64,000 nt of DNA from Pseudomonas palleroniana (GTDB lineage: Bacteria > Pseudomonadota > Gammaproteobacteria > Pseudomonadales > Pseudomonadaceae). A program made the position numbers and the translations under genes. Positions 43,343 to 51,830 of the stretch are shown here, piece after piece (position 1 is the first letter of the stretch; each line of letters begins with the position of its first letter). Where the stretch lies: assembly GCF_003031675.1 (NCBI RefSeq), contig NZ_PYWX01000072.1, positions 26,080 to 90,079 of the forward strand, in the 5' to 3' direction. Under the pieces are notes generated by a model. The model was not told the DNA's origin. It ran no database searches and saw only the letters and a list, made by a program, of their open reading frames with translations.

Positions 43343-43357
43343 CTACTTGGGTACTGG
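43343..43357. promoter_or_regulatory. CTACTTGGGTACTGG motif upstream of the FIST gene
   Basis: It matches CTACTTTGGTACTGG of 38743-38757 at 14 of 15 positions. It lies 56-70 bases upstream of the minus-strand FIST gene but in the opposite orientation relative to transcription compared with the other copies. Confidence 0.45.
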
Positions 43358-43451
43358 GTGGGGGGATGCGATGGGATAAGGCGTGCAAGCGCGCACGCTG
43401 CCTTTGGGGGCAAAGCGCGGGTGCTTTGGGCGGGCCACGGGTGCCCGCCAC

Positions 43452-44264
43452 TCAGGACGTAAGACCGGCCTTGAACAACATGCCAACCGCGACCAGGACG
43501 CACAGGCCGGCAAAACCCACCTGCAAGGCGCGCGCCGGAACCCGCGCGCACAGGCGCCGACCGACCAGCATGCCGACGATACTGGCAGCGATGAACACCC
43601 AGCCCAGCGGCTCGATGCGCACACCCGCGTGGAACGCGCCCGCCACACCGATCAGCGAGATCAGGCTGATCACCATCAACGACGTGGCGACGATGCCGCG
43701 CATCTGCACATCGGTGAGTTGCTTGAAGGCCGGTACGATCAGAAAGCCGCCGCCCACCCCCAGCAGGCCCGACACCGCCCCGGTCACAGCGCCCAGCGCA
43801 GCCAGCGTGGCGCTGCACTTGGCGGTCCAGGCCAGGCGCCCGGTCTGTTGGTTGAGCATGCAGTTTTTCTGGCCCCAGGAGGCGCTGCCATGATCACTCG
43901 GCCCGGCCGCGTTTTTTTCACGCTGCAACATGCGCCAGGCCACCAGCCCCATCAACCCGCTGAACAGCGCCATCAGCAGGTGTTCCGGCAGTTGATGGGC
44001 GAGGAACACCCCCAAGGGCGAAAACAGCCCGCCGAGCACCGCGATCAGCAACGCGGCGCGATAGCGCACCAGGCCATGGCGCAACCCATCGATCGCGCCG
44101 ACGGCCGCAGCGGCGCCGACGGCGAGCAGCGATACCGGCGCGGCCTGGGTCATGCTCAAGCCCAACCCCAGGACCAACGCCGGCACCCCGAGGATCCCGC
44201 CGCCCGCGCCGGTCAAGCCCATTACCAGGCCCATCAGCAAGCCCAACACACTGGCCAGCAGCAT
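43452..44264 (-). CDS. TauE/SafE-family sulfite exporter
   Basis: A 270-residue membrane protein with two homologous halves, each opening with a glycine-rich loop: GLTGAGGGILGVPALVLG and GLLGVGGGFLIVPAF. This is the hallmark of TauE/SafE anion exporters. About eight hydrophobic segments are seen. The start codon directly follows the stop of the sulfide:quinone oxidoreductase gene. It would export sulfite or thiosulfate formed in sulfide detoxification. Confidence 0.87.
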   Translation of the reverse strand: MLLASVLGLLMGLVMGLTGAGGGILGVPALVLGLGLSMTQAAPVSLLAVGAAAAVGAIDGLRHGLVRYRAALLIAVLGGLFSPLGVFLAHQLPEHLLMALFSGLMGLVAWRMLQREKNAAGPSDHGSASWGQKNCMLNQQTGRLAWTAKCSATLAALGAVTGAVSGLLGVGGGFLIVPAFKQLTDVQMRGIVATSLMVISLISLIGVAGAFHAGVRIEPLGWVFIAASIVGMLVGRRLCARVPARALQVGFAGLCVLVAVGMLFKAGLTS

Positions 44265-45509
44265 TCAGTCCACCTTGCTCAGGCGGGTCAGCCACTCACG
44301 GCCCTTGAGCATGCCGTTCCAGTAGAACCAAGGCAGCAGGGTCGCCTTGAGGAACCACATCGAGCGCCGCGCCCGGGTCGGGTCGAGGGCAAAGGTCGGC
44401 AGCAGCTTGCCGCCGTAGCCGAATTCGGCCAGCACCACCTTGCCCTTCTCCACCGTCAGCGGGCAGGAACCGTAGCCGTCATACTTGAGCGGCAGCGGTG
44501 CCTGCTTGCGCAGGGCCAGCAGGTTTTCGGCGACCACCACGATTTGCTTGCGCACCGCCGCGGCGGTCTTGGCGTTGGTGGTGGAGCACACATCGCCCAG
44601 GCCGAAGATATGCGGGTAACGCAGGTGTTGCAGGCTGTGCGGGTTCACTTCGCACCAGCCGGCGGCATCGGCCAGGGCGCTGTGGCGGATAAAGTCCGGC
44701 GACACTTGCGGGGGTACCACATGCAGCAGGTCGAAGGTTTTTTCCTGGAGCGTGACGTTACCCTCGGCGTCTTTGACTTCGAACCAGGCCTTGCGAGCCG
44801 GGCCGTCGACTTTCACCAGGTTGGAATTGAACGCCAGCCGGGCGTTGTACTTTTCCACGTACTTCATCAACGGCGGAACAAAGGTCGCCACGCCGAACAA
44901 CGCAGCGCCCGCCAGGTTGAACTCCACCTCCAGGCTGTTCAGGCGGCCCTGCTTGAGCCAGTGATCGCAGGACAGGTACATGGCCTTCTGCGGCGCACCC
45001 GCGCATTTGATCGGCATGGCCGGCTGGGTAAAGATCGCCTTGCCGCCCTTGAGTTGCTGCACCAATTGCCAGGTGTAGGCGGCATGTTCATAGCTGTAAT
45101 TGGAGGTGACGCCGTTCTGGCCGAGGGTCGCTTGCAGGCCCTCGACCTTCTCCCAGGCCAGGCGCAGGCCGGGGCACACGATCAGGTTGTTCCAGGTCAC
45201 GCGCTGGCCGCTGTCGAGCACCAGGGTCTGTGCGTCCGGCAGCAGTTCGGTGACGGCGGCCTGCACCCAGGTGACGCCATTGGGCAGCACGTCGGCCAGG
45301 GGGCGGCGGGTCTTTTTCACGTCATAGGCACCGCCGCCCACCAGGGTCCAGGCCGGCTGGTAGCTGTGGTGAGCGTTCGGTTCAATCAGGATGATGTTCA
45401 GCTGTGGGTCGCGCTTGAGCAGGCTGGCCAGCAGGCCGATGCCTGCCGAGCCGCCGCCGATGACTACGATATCGCCACTGATGGTTGGGCCACAGTGTTG
45501 GTCATTCAT
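44265..45509 (-). CDS. Sulfide:quinone oxidoreductase-like flavoprotein
   Basis: A 414-residue FAD-dependent oxidoreductase with the N-terminal FAD motif DIVVIGGGSAGIGLLASLLKR and conserved Cys in PAMPIKCAGAPQKAMYLSCD. The second FAD contact region is YPHIFGLGDVCSTTNAKTAAAVRKQ, and KYDGYGSCPLTVEKGKVVLAEFGY near the end is typical of the SQR type found with persulfide dioxygenase. It oxidises H2S and passes electrons to quinone, forming a persulfide. The start at 45509 follows AAGGCGATC; the upstream extension is discarded. It is first gene of a pair with the TauE exporter. Confidence 0.88.
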   Translation of the reverse strand: MNDQHCGPTISGDIVVIGGGSAGIGLLASLLKRDPQLNIILIEPNAHHSYQPAWTLVGGGAYDVKKTRRPLADVLPNGVTWVQAAVTELLPDAQTLVLDSGQRVTWNNLIVCPGLRLAWEKVEGLQATLGQNGVTSNYSYEHAAYTWQLVQQLKGGKAIFTQPAMPIKCAGAPQKAMYLSCDHWLKQGRLNSLEVEFNLAGAALFGVATFVPPLMKYVEKYNARLAFNSNLVKVDGPARKAWFEVKDAEGNVTLQEKTFDLLHVVPPQVSPDFIRHSALADAAGWCEVNPHSLQHLRYPHIFGLGDVCSTTNAKTAAAVRKQIVVVAENLLALRKQAPLPLKYDGYGSCPLTVEKGKVVLAEFGYGGKLLPTFALDPTRARRSMWFLKATLLPWFYWNGMLKGREWLTRLSKVD

Positions 45510-45559
45510 GGTCGATCGCCTTCTTGTTGCATGCACACAAGGGTCGCTGCCGGATGGCG

Positions 45560-45895
45560 TCACGCCCAGCTTTTTATGACCGCGCCGCAGTACAGCCCGG
45601 ACAGGGTTTTCATCACTTGAATCACTTCGTGGCTGGCCAGGCCGTAGAAAATGTATTTGCCTTCCCGACGGGTAGCGACCAGCCCTTCATCACGCAGGAT
45701 GCCCAACTGTTGCGACAGGGTGGGCTGGCGTACGCCGGTCATGGTTTCCAGCTCGCCGACGTTGCGTTCACCTTGGGTCAACTGGCAGAGAATCAACAAA
45801 CGATCCTCGTTGGCCAGCGCCTTGAGCAACGTGCAGGCCTTGGACGCCGATGCACGCAACTGGGCGACTTCGCCTTCGCTCAACGTAGATTCCAT
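45560..45895 (-). CDS. bigR: ArsR-family persulfide-responsive repressor (BigR/SqrR-like)
   Basis: A 111-residue winged-helix repressor with LLKALANEDRLLILCQL and the recognition helix in VRQPTLSQQLGILRDEGLVATRREGKYIFYGL. Cys 37 (LILCQL) and Cys 103 (GLYCGA) are 66 residues apart, the same spacing as the redox Cys pair of BigR and SqrR that forms a tetrasulfide link when persulfide is present. The start at 45895 follows TGAGG. It is divergent from the persulfide dioxygenase-like gene, with a palindrome in between, and lies 50 bases before the SQR gene in the same direction. Confidence 0.88.
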   Translation of the reverse strand: MESTLSEGEVAQLRASASKACTLLKALANEDRLLILCQLTQGERNVGELETMTGVRQPTLSQQLGILRDEGLVATRREGKYIFYGLASHEVIQVMKTLSGLYCGAVIKSWA

Positions 45896-45946
45896 TTGCC
45901 TCAGGTCCTTTGTGTCACTTAAGCTCAAAACATTATGTGTAAATGT

Positions 45947-45966
45947 AAAGTGATTGTAATCACTTT
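45947..45966. promoter_or_regulatory. Palindromic operator AAAGTGATT-GT-AATCACTTT
   Basis: A perfect 9-bp inverted repeat with a two-base centre lies between the BigR-like gene (52 bases to its start) and the dioxygenase-like gene (23 bases to its start). Its position and symmetry fit a repressor site controlling both directions. Confidence 0.7.
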
Positions 45967-45989
45967 TTTCAGCATCAGGGACAGCCGTC

Positions 45990-46853
45990 ATGTCAGCGTT
46001 GATTCAATCCTTTCTGGACGAGGCGTCGTCGACCTACACCTATGTCGTCTATGAAGCCGACGGCGGACCCTGCGCCATCGTCGACTCGGTGCTCAACTAC
46101 GACCCCGCGTCCGGGCGCACCGATACGCGCCAGGCGGACAAAGTGATCAGCTTTGTACGGGAACACCAACTGCAGGTGCAGTGGCTGCTGGAAACCCATG
46201 CCCACGCCGATCACCTGTCCGCCGCGCCCTACCTGCGCCGGACCCTGGGCGGCAAGATCGCCATCGGCCAGTGCATCAGCAAAGTACAGGGCGTGTTCAA
46301 GAACCTGTTCAACCTGGAGCCGGAGTTTCGCGCCGATGGTTCACAGTTCGATCATCTGTTCGCGCCGGATGAAATCTTCTCTATCGGCGGGCTGAAAGCC
46401 CAGGCGCTGCATGTGCCCGGTCATACACCGGCCGATATGGCTTACCTGATCGACGAGCGCCTGATCCTGGTGGGCGACACCCTGTTCATGCCCGACGTGG
46501 GCACCGCCCGCTGCGACTTCCCCGGCGGCGATGCGCGGCAGTTGTATGCGTCGATGCGCAAGCTGCTGGCCTACCCAGCGGATACCCAACTGTATGTATG
46601 CCACGACTATCCGCCTGCCGGTCGGGAGGCCAAGTGCCTGACAACCGTGGCGGAACAACGCGCAGGGAATATCCATGTGCATGACGGCGTGGATGAAGCG
46701 GCGTTTGTAGCCATGCGCACCCAGCGCGATGCCGGGCTGGGCATGCCGACGCTGCTGTTGCCGGCGATCCAGGTGAATGTGCGGGCGGGCAACCTGCCGC
46801 CCGCAGAAGATAACGGTGTGGTGTACCTGAAGATTCCACTGAACCAGCTCTGA
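45990..46853 (+). CDS. Metallo-beta-lactamase fold persulfide dioxygenase-like (Blh type)
   Basis: A 287-residue protein of the ETHE1/Blh group. Metal ligands are in LLETHAHADHLSAAPYL, HVPGHTPADMAYLID and LVGDTLFMPDVGTARCDFPGGDARQLYAS, and a C-terminal His in YVCHDYPP. It likely oxidises glutathione persulfide to sulfite, the step after SQR and before TauE export. It is transcribed away from the BigR-like repressor. The activity is inferred from family and context; a hydrolase role as first named for Blh is the alternative. Confidence 0.87.
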   Translation: MSALIQSFLDEASSTYTYVVYEADGGPCAIVDSVLNYDPASGRTDTRQADKVISFVREHQLQVQWLLETHAHADHLSAAPYLRRTLGGKIAIGQCISKVQGVFKNLFNLEPEFRADGSQFDHLFAPDEIFSIGGLKAQALHVPGHTPADMAYLIDERLILVGDTLFMPDVGTARCDFPGGDARQLYASMRKLLAYPADTQLYVCHDYPPAGREAKCLTTVAEQRAGNIHVHDGVDEAAFVAMRTQRDAGLGMPTLLLPAIQVNVRAGNLPPAEDNGVVYLKIPLNQL

Positions 46854-46860
46854 AGCGCAC

Positions 46861-48078
46861 TTACTCGAAGTACGACGCTCGGGAGGGTGCGAGCCCCGAC
46901 CACAATTCGTCGACATGCTTGAAGCCCCAGTCTTCGGCGTTTTCACGGCCGATGATCTTGTCCGGTTGCTCAGCCAGGTTGACCAACGACTGAGGAATCG
47001 GCAAGCGTGAACGCACCGAAAAAAACACTTTGACCTTGGGCGCCAGCAGCGACGTGGGGCTTTGTTCGACCACCACGCCAATGCGACCACTTTCCAGGCG
47101 CACCAAGGCGCCAACGGGATAAATGCCTACGCACCGAACAAACGCCTGGAACACCCGCGCATCAAAATGGCCCTTCCACTCCGCCATTCTCTGGATCGCT
47201 TCGGCGGGGCCCCAGCCTTGCTTGTAAGGGCGATCAGAGGTGACCGCATCATAAACATCACACACCGCGCCCATCTGGGCGAACAGACTGATCTGGTCCT
47301 GCGCCAGCCCATTGGGGTAACCGCTGCCATCATGTTTTTCATGGTGATGCAGGCACACATCCAATACCAAGGCGCTGATCTGCGGGCATAACCGTAACAT
47401 CCGAGCACCTTCCTCCGGGTGCCGGCGTACCGTGCCGAATTCCGTCTCGGTCAATTGGGCGGGCTTGTTCAAAATATCCTCGGGAATCGCCATTTTCCCT
47501 ACGTCATGAAACAACCCCGCCAGCCCCGCTTCCTGGACCAACTCGGGCGAAAGTTCCAACTGCCGCGCCAGTGCGATCATCAAGCCACTGACGGCGACGG
47601 AGTGCATGTAGGTATACTCATTGGCTTTTTTCAGGCGCACCAGGCTGAGCAAGGCATGGGGGTGACGCAGCACGGAGCGGGAGATCTCCTCCACCAGGCT
47701 CGCCACCTGAGGCACATCCACCGCCTGCCCCATGCGCAGTTCGCTGAACATACGGATGACGGCACGTTTGGCGACCGCGCATACCTTCACCGCACGGGCT
47801 ATCTCGGCCTTCATGTCCACCGGAGTCGCCACCACCGGGCGCACTATCCTTGTGTTATTGAGGGTAACCGCAGCCGGTCGAACACGTGGTGGCTCATCGC
47901 AGCCCTTGGCCGTGTCGATCCAGACCCGCCGGACCTGCGACATCAGCAAACGCTGCAGGTCCTCCTCGCGCTCCAGTAAAAAGCTGCTTCTCCAGAACCC
48001 GTGGTCGATCCATGGGCCCTCCAGCTTATGAATGTGCATGCCCAGAATCACCCGTGAGCACGGAATGCACTTCAACAT
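46861..48078 (-). CDS. HD-GYP domain protein, probable c-di-GMP phosphodiesterase
   Basis: A 405-residue cytoplasmic protein. The N-terminal DUF3391-like region (about 1-110) is followed by an HD-GYP domain with LFHDVGKMAIPEDILNKP and the signature HHEKHDGSGYPNGL, and DVYDAVTSDRPYKQGW. Metal-binding residues appear intact, so it likely degrades the second messenger c-di-GMP. I chose ATG 48078; an upstream in-frame TTG at 48093 would add five residues. It lies downstream of, and on the same strand as, the chemoreceptor (34-base gap). Confidence 0.87.
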   Translation of the reverse strand: MLKCIPCSRVILGMHIHKLEGPWIDHGFWRSSFLLEREEDLQRLLMSQVRRVWIDTAKGCDEPPRVRPAAVTLNNTRIVRPVVATPVDMKAEIARAVKVCAVAKRAVIRMFSELRMGQAVDVPQVASLVEEISRSVLRHPHALLSLVRLKKANEYTYMHSVAVSGLMIALARQLELSPELVQEAGLAGLFHDVGKMAIPEDILNKPAQLTETEFGTVRRHPEEGARMLRLCPQISALVLDVCLHHHEKHDGSGYPNGLAQDQISLFAQMGAVCDVYDAVTSDRPYKQGWGPAEAIQRMAEWKGHFDARVFQAFVRCVGIYPVGALVRLESGRIGVVVEQSPTSLLAPKVKVFFSVRSRLPIPQSLVNLAEQPDKIIGRENAEDWGFKHVDELWSGLAPSRASYFE

Positions 48079-48112
48079 TTGTCCATCCCCCAACGCCTGA
48101 CTGCCCCCGCCA

Positions 48113-49738
48113 TCAACTCACGGAGAACTTCGCCACGATCTGTTTCAGATCCACTGCCAGTCGCGACAGTTCCTGGCTGGCGATGGACGTCTGGCCGGCA
48201 GCCGACGAACTCTGGATGGACAGGTCGCGGATGCTGATCAGGTTCTGGTCAACCGAACGCGCCACTTGGGCTTGCTGTTCCGAGGCGGTCGCGATCATCA
48301 GGTTGCGTTCGTTGATGTCGGTAATGGCTTGGGTGATCTGGGTAATGGCCACGCCGGCTTCATGGGCAACCTTCAAGGAATCCACCGCCTCGTCGCGATT
48401 GAGCGCCATGGACGCCACCGCCTCGCTCGAGCAGCTCTGGATCCTGGCAATCATCTGTTCGATTTCCTGGGTCGACGTTTGCGTTCTATGAGCCAACGCC
48501 CTGACTTCGTCGGCCACGACCGCAAAGCCTCGCCCCTGCTCCCCAGCCCGTGCGGCCTCAATTGCCGCATTCAAGGCGAGCAGATTGGTTTGCTCGGCAA
48601 TCGAGCGGATCACTTCGACCACCCGGGCAATGTCCTGGGCCTGCTTGGCCAGCCCTTCGACTTCCACCCCGGTCTGCTGCACCGTGGAACTCAACTTCTC
48701 AATTGATGCGATGGTTTGCGTCACACGCTCCTGGCCCACTTTGGCCGAGCGCTGGGAGTCTTGCGTCGACTGGGAGGCAGACACCGCATTCCTCGCGACT
48801 TCCTCCACCGCCGCAGTCATCTCATTGACGGCGGTGGCGGCCTGATCAGTCTCCATACTCTGGCGCTCAATGCCGGCGGTGGACTCGCGAGTGATCGCAC
48901 TCATTTCCTCCGCTGCCGAAGCCAACTGGCCGGACGCTTCGGATATGTGCTGCAGGGTGCTTTTCAGGTTCATTTGCATGGCGGCGGTCGACTTCTGCAG
49001 GTCGGTCAATTCGTCCTTGCCGCTGATGGTAATGGCCAGGCGTAGATCACCGTCGGCGATCTTGCCGGTCGATACCAACAACTCACGCACCGGGTGGATG
49101 ATGCTGCGGGTAAACAGACGTGCGACTACCACGGTGATCAGCACCGAGCTGACCATCAGTATCCAGGTGAACAGACGGGCGGCATCATGTTCACGGGCAG
49201 CGAATTGCACCGTCGACGTGGAGCCCTGTTCATTGATCGCTATCAACTCGTCCAGGTCCTTCTGCGCCTTAAGCCCAATCGGGCCGTTGACGTCACGCAA
49301 GTACGCCGCCATCTGCTCAGGAGAAAAGCTGGAAGCCTGGGCCAGAAACTCGTCCATTTTCTGGCTGTAGCTCTTTATATCGGTGAGTACTTCGTTGTAC
49401 TTGGCTTGTTCCTCAGGGCTCGACACCAGGGGTGCATAGCTGTCGGCAACTTGCAGCGCCTCATCGCGTACGGCCTTGACCTTTTCAAGGGAAGCGGGGT
49501 CCTTGGCGCCGTATTCCATGGCATAACGGCGCAAATCGAGACGCAGTTTGTAAAAAGCGGTGTCAATCTTGCCCGCCAGACGAATGCTGGGAAGCCAGTT
49601 GGTATCTATTTCGACCGTCGACGAATACACCTGATCGACTTTTATGAGAGTCATTGCGCCTTGTATCAACAGCAGGAAACAGACCACACCGAAGCACAGT
49701 GTGGTACGAAAATTCAGTTTCAAGGATCTCATGGACAT
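48113..49738 (-). CDS. Methyl-accepting chemotaxis protein (4HB type)
   Basis: A 541-residue receptor. TM1 lies near residues 10-32, a four-helix-bundle periplasmic domain (about 33-190), TM2 near 190-210 (LFTWILMVSSVLITVVVARLF), HAMP (RSIIHPVRELL) and a cytoplasmic signalling domain. The hairpin tip reads IAEQTNLLALNAAIEAARAGEQGRGFAVVADEVRALA. No C-terminal pentapeptide is present. The ligand is unknown. ATG 49738 is preferred (AAGGGTGAG upstream); GTG 49747 and ATG 49732 are alternatives. With the HD-GYP gene it may form a small motility/biofilm signalling unit. Confidence 0.9.
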   Translation of the reverse strand: MSMRSLKLNFRTTLCFGVVCFLLLIQGAMTLIKVDQVYSSTVEIDTNWLPSIRLAGKIDTAFYKLRLDLRRYAMEYGAKDPASLEKVKAVRDEALQVADSYAPLVSSPEEQAKYNEVLTDIKSYSQKMDEFLAQASSFSPEQMAAYLRDVNGPIGLKAQKDLDELIAINEQGSTSTVQFAAREHDAARLFTWILMVSSVLITVVVARLFTRSIIHPVRELLVSTGKIADGDLRLAITISGKDELTDLQKSTAAMQMNLKSTLQHISEASGQLASAAEEMSAITRESTAGIERQSMETDQAATAVNEMTAAVEEVARNAVSASQSTQDSQRSAKVGQERVTQTIASIEKLSSTVQQTGVEVEGLAKQAQDIARVVEVIRSIAEQTNLLALNAAIEAARAGEQGRGFAVVADEVRALAHRTQTSTQEIEQMIARIQSCSSEAVASMALNRDEAVDSLKVAHEAGVAITQITQAITDINERNLMIATASEQQAQVARSVDQNLISIRDLSIQSSSAAGQTSIASQELSRLAVDLKQIVAKFSVS

Positions 49739-49915
49739 GCGGCTCACCCTTCCCTTGGCCGCGTAGGACGCGGCCTGACGAGTACGACTGTGTACAAGTG
49801 AAGGTGAAAAAAGTGTGACTGTCCAAGTCGTTTTTTATTGAAACCGCCCAATAAAAAAATTCGATTATTTACTTAGCTAAACATCAAAAAAACCGGCTCT
49901 TGCGGTTATTAACCG

Positions 49916-50398
49916 TCACACCATCAGCCCATCCCGAGGCAATGGCAGCGCCGTTTTATACCGCACTTGTTTGAGGGCGAAACTGGAGCGGATATTGGCT
50001 ACGCCCGGCACCTTGGTCAGAAAGTCCATCATGAAACGCTCCAATGACTGGATCGTCGGCACCAGCACCCTGATCAGGTAGTCCGGATCACCGGCCATCA
50101 GGTAACACTCCATCACTTCCGGACGGTCTGCAATCGCCCCTTCGAACTGCTGCAACGCCAGTTCATTCTGCTTTTCCAGGCTGACATGAATGAACACATT
50201 CACGTGCAGCCCCAGCAGGTCGGCGTCGAGCAACGTGACCTGCTCGCGAATCAGCCCCAACTCCTCCATCGCCTTCACCCGGTTGAAACACGGCGTGGGC
50301 GACAGGTTCACCGAACGCGCCAGGTCGGCGTTGGTGATGCGAGCGTTCTCCTGCAATGCGTTGAGAATGCCGATATCGGTACGGTCCAGTTTGCGCAT
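49916..50398 (-). CDS. bkdR: Lrp/AsnC-family regulator BkdR
   Basis: A 160-residue Lrp-type protein. The helix-turn-helix (about 5-50) reads LDRTDIGILNALQENARITNADLARSVNLSPTPCFNRVKAMEELGLI in parts, and the C-terminal ligand-binding RAM domain has ECYLMAGDPDYLIRVLVPTI. It is divergent from the bkd operon, the arrangement in P. putida, where BkdR activates bkd expression in response to branched-chain amino acids. The length matches. Confidence 0.92.
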   Translation of the reverse strand: MRKLDRTDIGILNALQENARITNADLARSVNLSPTPCFNRVKAMEELGLIREQVTLLDADLLGLHVNVFIHVSLEKQNELALQQFEGAIADRPEVMECYLMAGDPDYLIRVLVPTIQSLERFMMDFLTKVPGVANIRSSFALKQVRYKTALPLPRDGLMV

Positions 50399-50593
50399 GA
50401 GACAAAATCACCTGTTTATTATGTTTATGTAGTTTTTTTATCCGCAAATGATCTCGGGTGCAATGAAACAGAGATAAATATTCTTCTACGCCACGCCTAT
50501 GATTGTTGTAGGACAAGATTTCTCCTACCCGGAGTCTGACTGTCAGCTAGCGCGCCCACTACAAGAAATTCACAAGATAGAGCGTAGAAAGCC
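50399..50593. promoter_or_regulatory. bkdR-bkdA1 divergent promoter region
   Basis: 195 bases, AT-rich near bkdR, expected to hold several Lrp-type binding sites. An inverted repeat GTAGGA (50508-50513) / TCCTAC (50523-50528) is visible. No clear ribosome binding site precedes bkdA1, but AAGCC before its ATG is weakly placed. Confidence 0.5.
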
Positions 50594-51829
50594 ATGACCC
50601 AGCAGTACGAACCGCTGCGCCTGCACGTTCCCGAACCCTCGGGCCGCCCAGGCTGCAAGACCGACTTTACCTACCTGCGCCTGAACGACGCCGGCCTGGT
50701 GCGCAAACCCGCCATCGACATAGAACCCGCTGACACCGCCGACCTGGCCAAGGGCCTGATCCGTGTGCTCGACGACCAGGGCCAGGCGCTTGGCCCGTGG
50801 GCCGAAGACGTCTCGGTCGAGATCATGCGCCGCGGCATGCGCGCCATGCTCAAGACGCGGATTTTCGACAACCGCATGGTGGTCGCCCAGCGTCAGAAGA
50901 AAATGTCGTTCTACATGCAAAGCCTCGGCGAAGAAGCCATCGGCAGTGCCCAGGCCCTGGCCTTGAACATCGACGACATGTGCTTCCCCACCTACCGTCA
51001 GCAAAGCATCCTGATGGCCCGCGAAGTGCCGCTGGTGGACCTGATCTGCCAACTGCTGTCCAACGAGCGCGACCCACTCAAGGGCCGCCAGCTGCCGATC
51101 ATGTATTCGGTGAAAGATGCCGGTTTCTTTACTATTTCCGGCAACCTCGCCACCCAATTCGTACAAGGCGTGGGCTGGGGCATGGCCTCGGCGATCAAGG
51201 GCGATACCAAGATCGCGTCGGCCTGGATCGGCGACGGCGCCACCGCCGAGGCCGACTTCCACACTGCTCTCACCTTCGCTCACGTGTACCGTGCGCCCGT
51301 GATCCTCAACGTGGTCAACAACCAGTGGGCCATCTCCACCTTCCAGGCCATCGCCGGCGGTGAAGCCACGACCTTCGCCGGACGCGGCGTCGGCTGCGGT
51401 ATCGCCTCGCTGCGCGTGGACGGCAACGACTTCATCGCGGTGTACGCCGCCTCCGCCTGGGCCGCCGAGCGTGCGCGGCGCAACCTGGGGCCGACCCTGA
51501 TCGAATGGGTCACCTACCGCGCCGGCCCGCACTCGACCTCTGATGATCCATCGAAATACCGCCCCGCCGATGACTGGAGCCACTTCCCACTCGGCGATCC
51601 GATTGCGCGCCTCAAGCAGCACCTGATCCGGATTGGCCAGTGGTCCGAAGAGGAACATGCGGCGGTCAGCGCCGAACTTGAAGCCGAAGTGATCGCCGCG
51701 CAAAAACAGGCCGAACAGTACGGCACCCTCGCCGGCGGCCAGATTCCAAGCGCCGCGACCATGTTCGAAGACGTCTACAAAGAGATGCCGGAGCACTTGA
51801 AGCGCCAGCGTCAAGAGTTGGGGATCTGA
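50594..51829 (+). CDS. bkdA1: Branched-chain 2-oxoacid dehydrogenase E1 alpha
   Basis: A 411-residue thiamine diphosphate-dependent E1 alpha subunit. It has the ThDP/magnesium motif of the family (GDGATAEADFHTALTFAHVYRAPVILNVVNNQWAIST, in order) and the segment LIEWVTYRAGPHSTSDDPSKYRP with the conserved phosphorylation-loop-like region. It forms the alpha2beta2 E1 with BkdA2 and decarboxylates keto acids from valine, leucine and isoleucine. It opens the four-gene bkd operon; the gap to bkdA2 is one base. Confidence 0.95.
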   Translation: MTQQYEPLRLHVPEPSGRPGCKTDFTYLRLNDAGLVRKPAIDIEPADTADLAKGLIRVLDDQGQALGPWAEDVSVEIMRRGMRAMLKTRIFDNRMVVAQRQKKMSFYMQSLGEEAIGSAQALALNIDDMCFPTYRQQSILMAREVPLVDLICQLLSNERDPLKGRQLPIMYSVKDAGFFTISGNLATQFVQGVGWGMASAIKGDTKIASAWIGDGATAEADFHTALTFAHVYRAPVILNVVNNQWAISTFQAIAGGEATTFAGRGVGCGIASLRVDGNDFIAVYAASAWAAERARRNLGPTLIEWVTYRAGPHSTSDDPSKYRPADDWSHFPLGDPIARLKQHLIRIGQWSEEEHAAVSAELEAEVIAAQKQAEQYGTLAGGQIPSAATMFEDVYKEMPEHLKRQRQELGI

Positions 51830-51830
51830 C

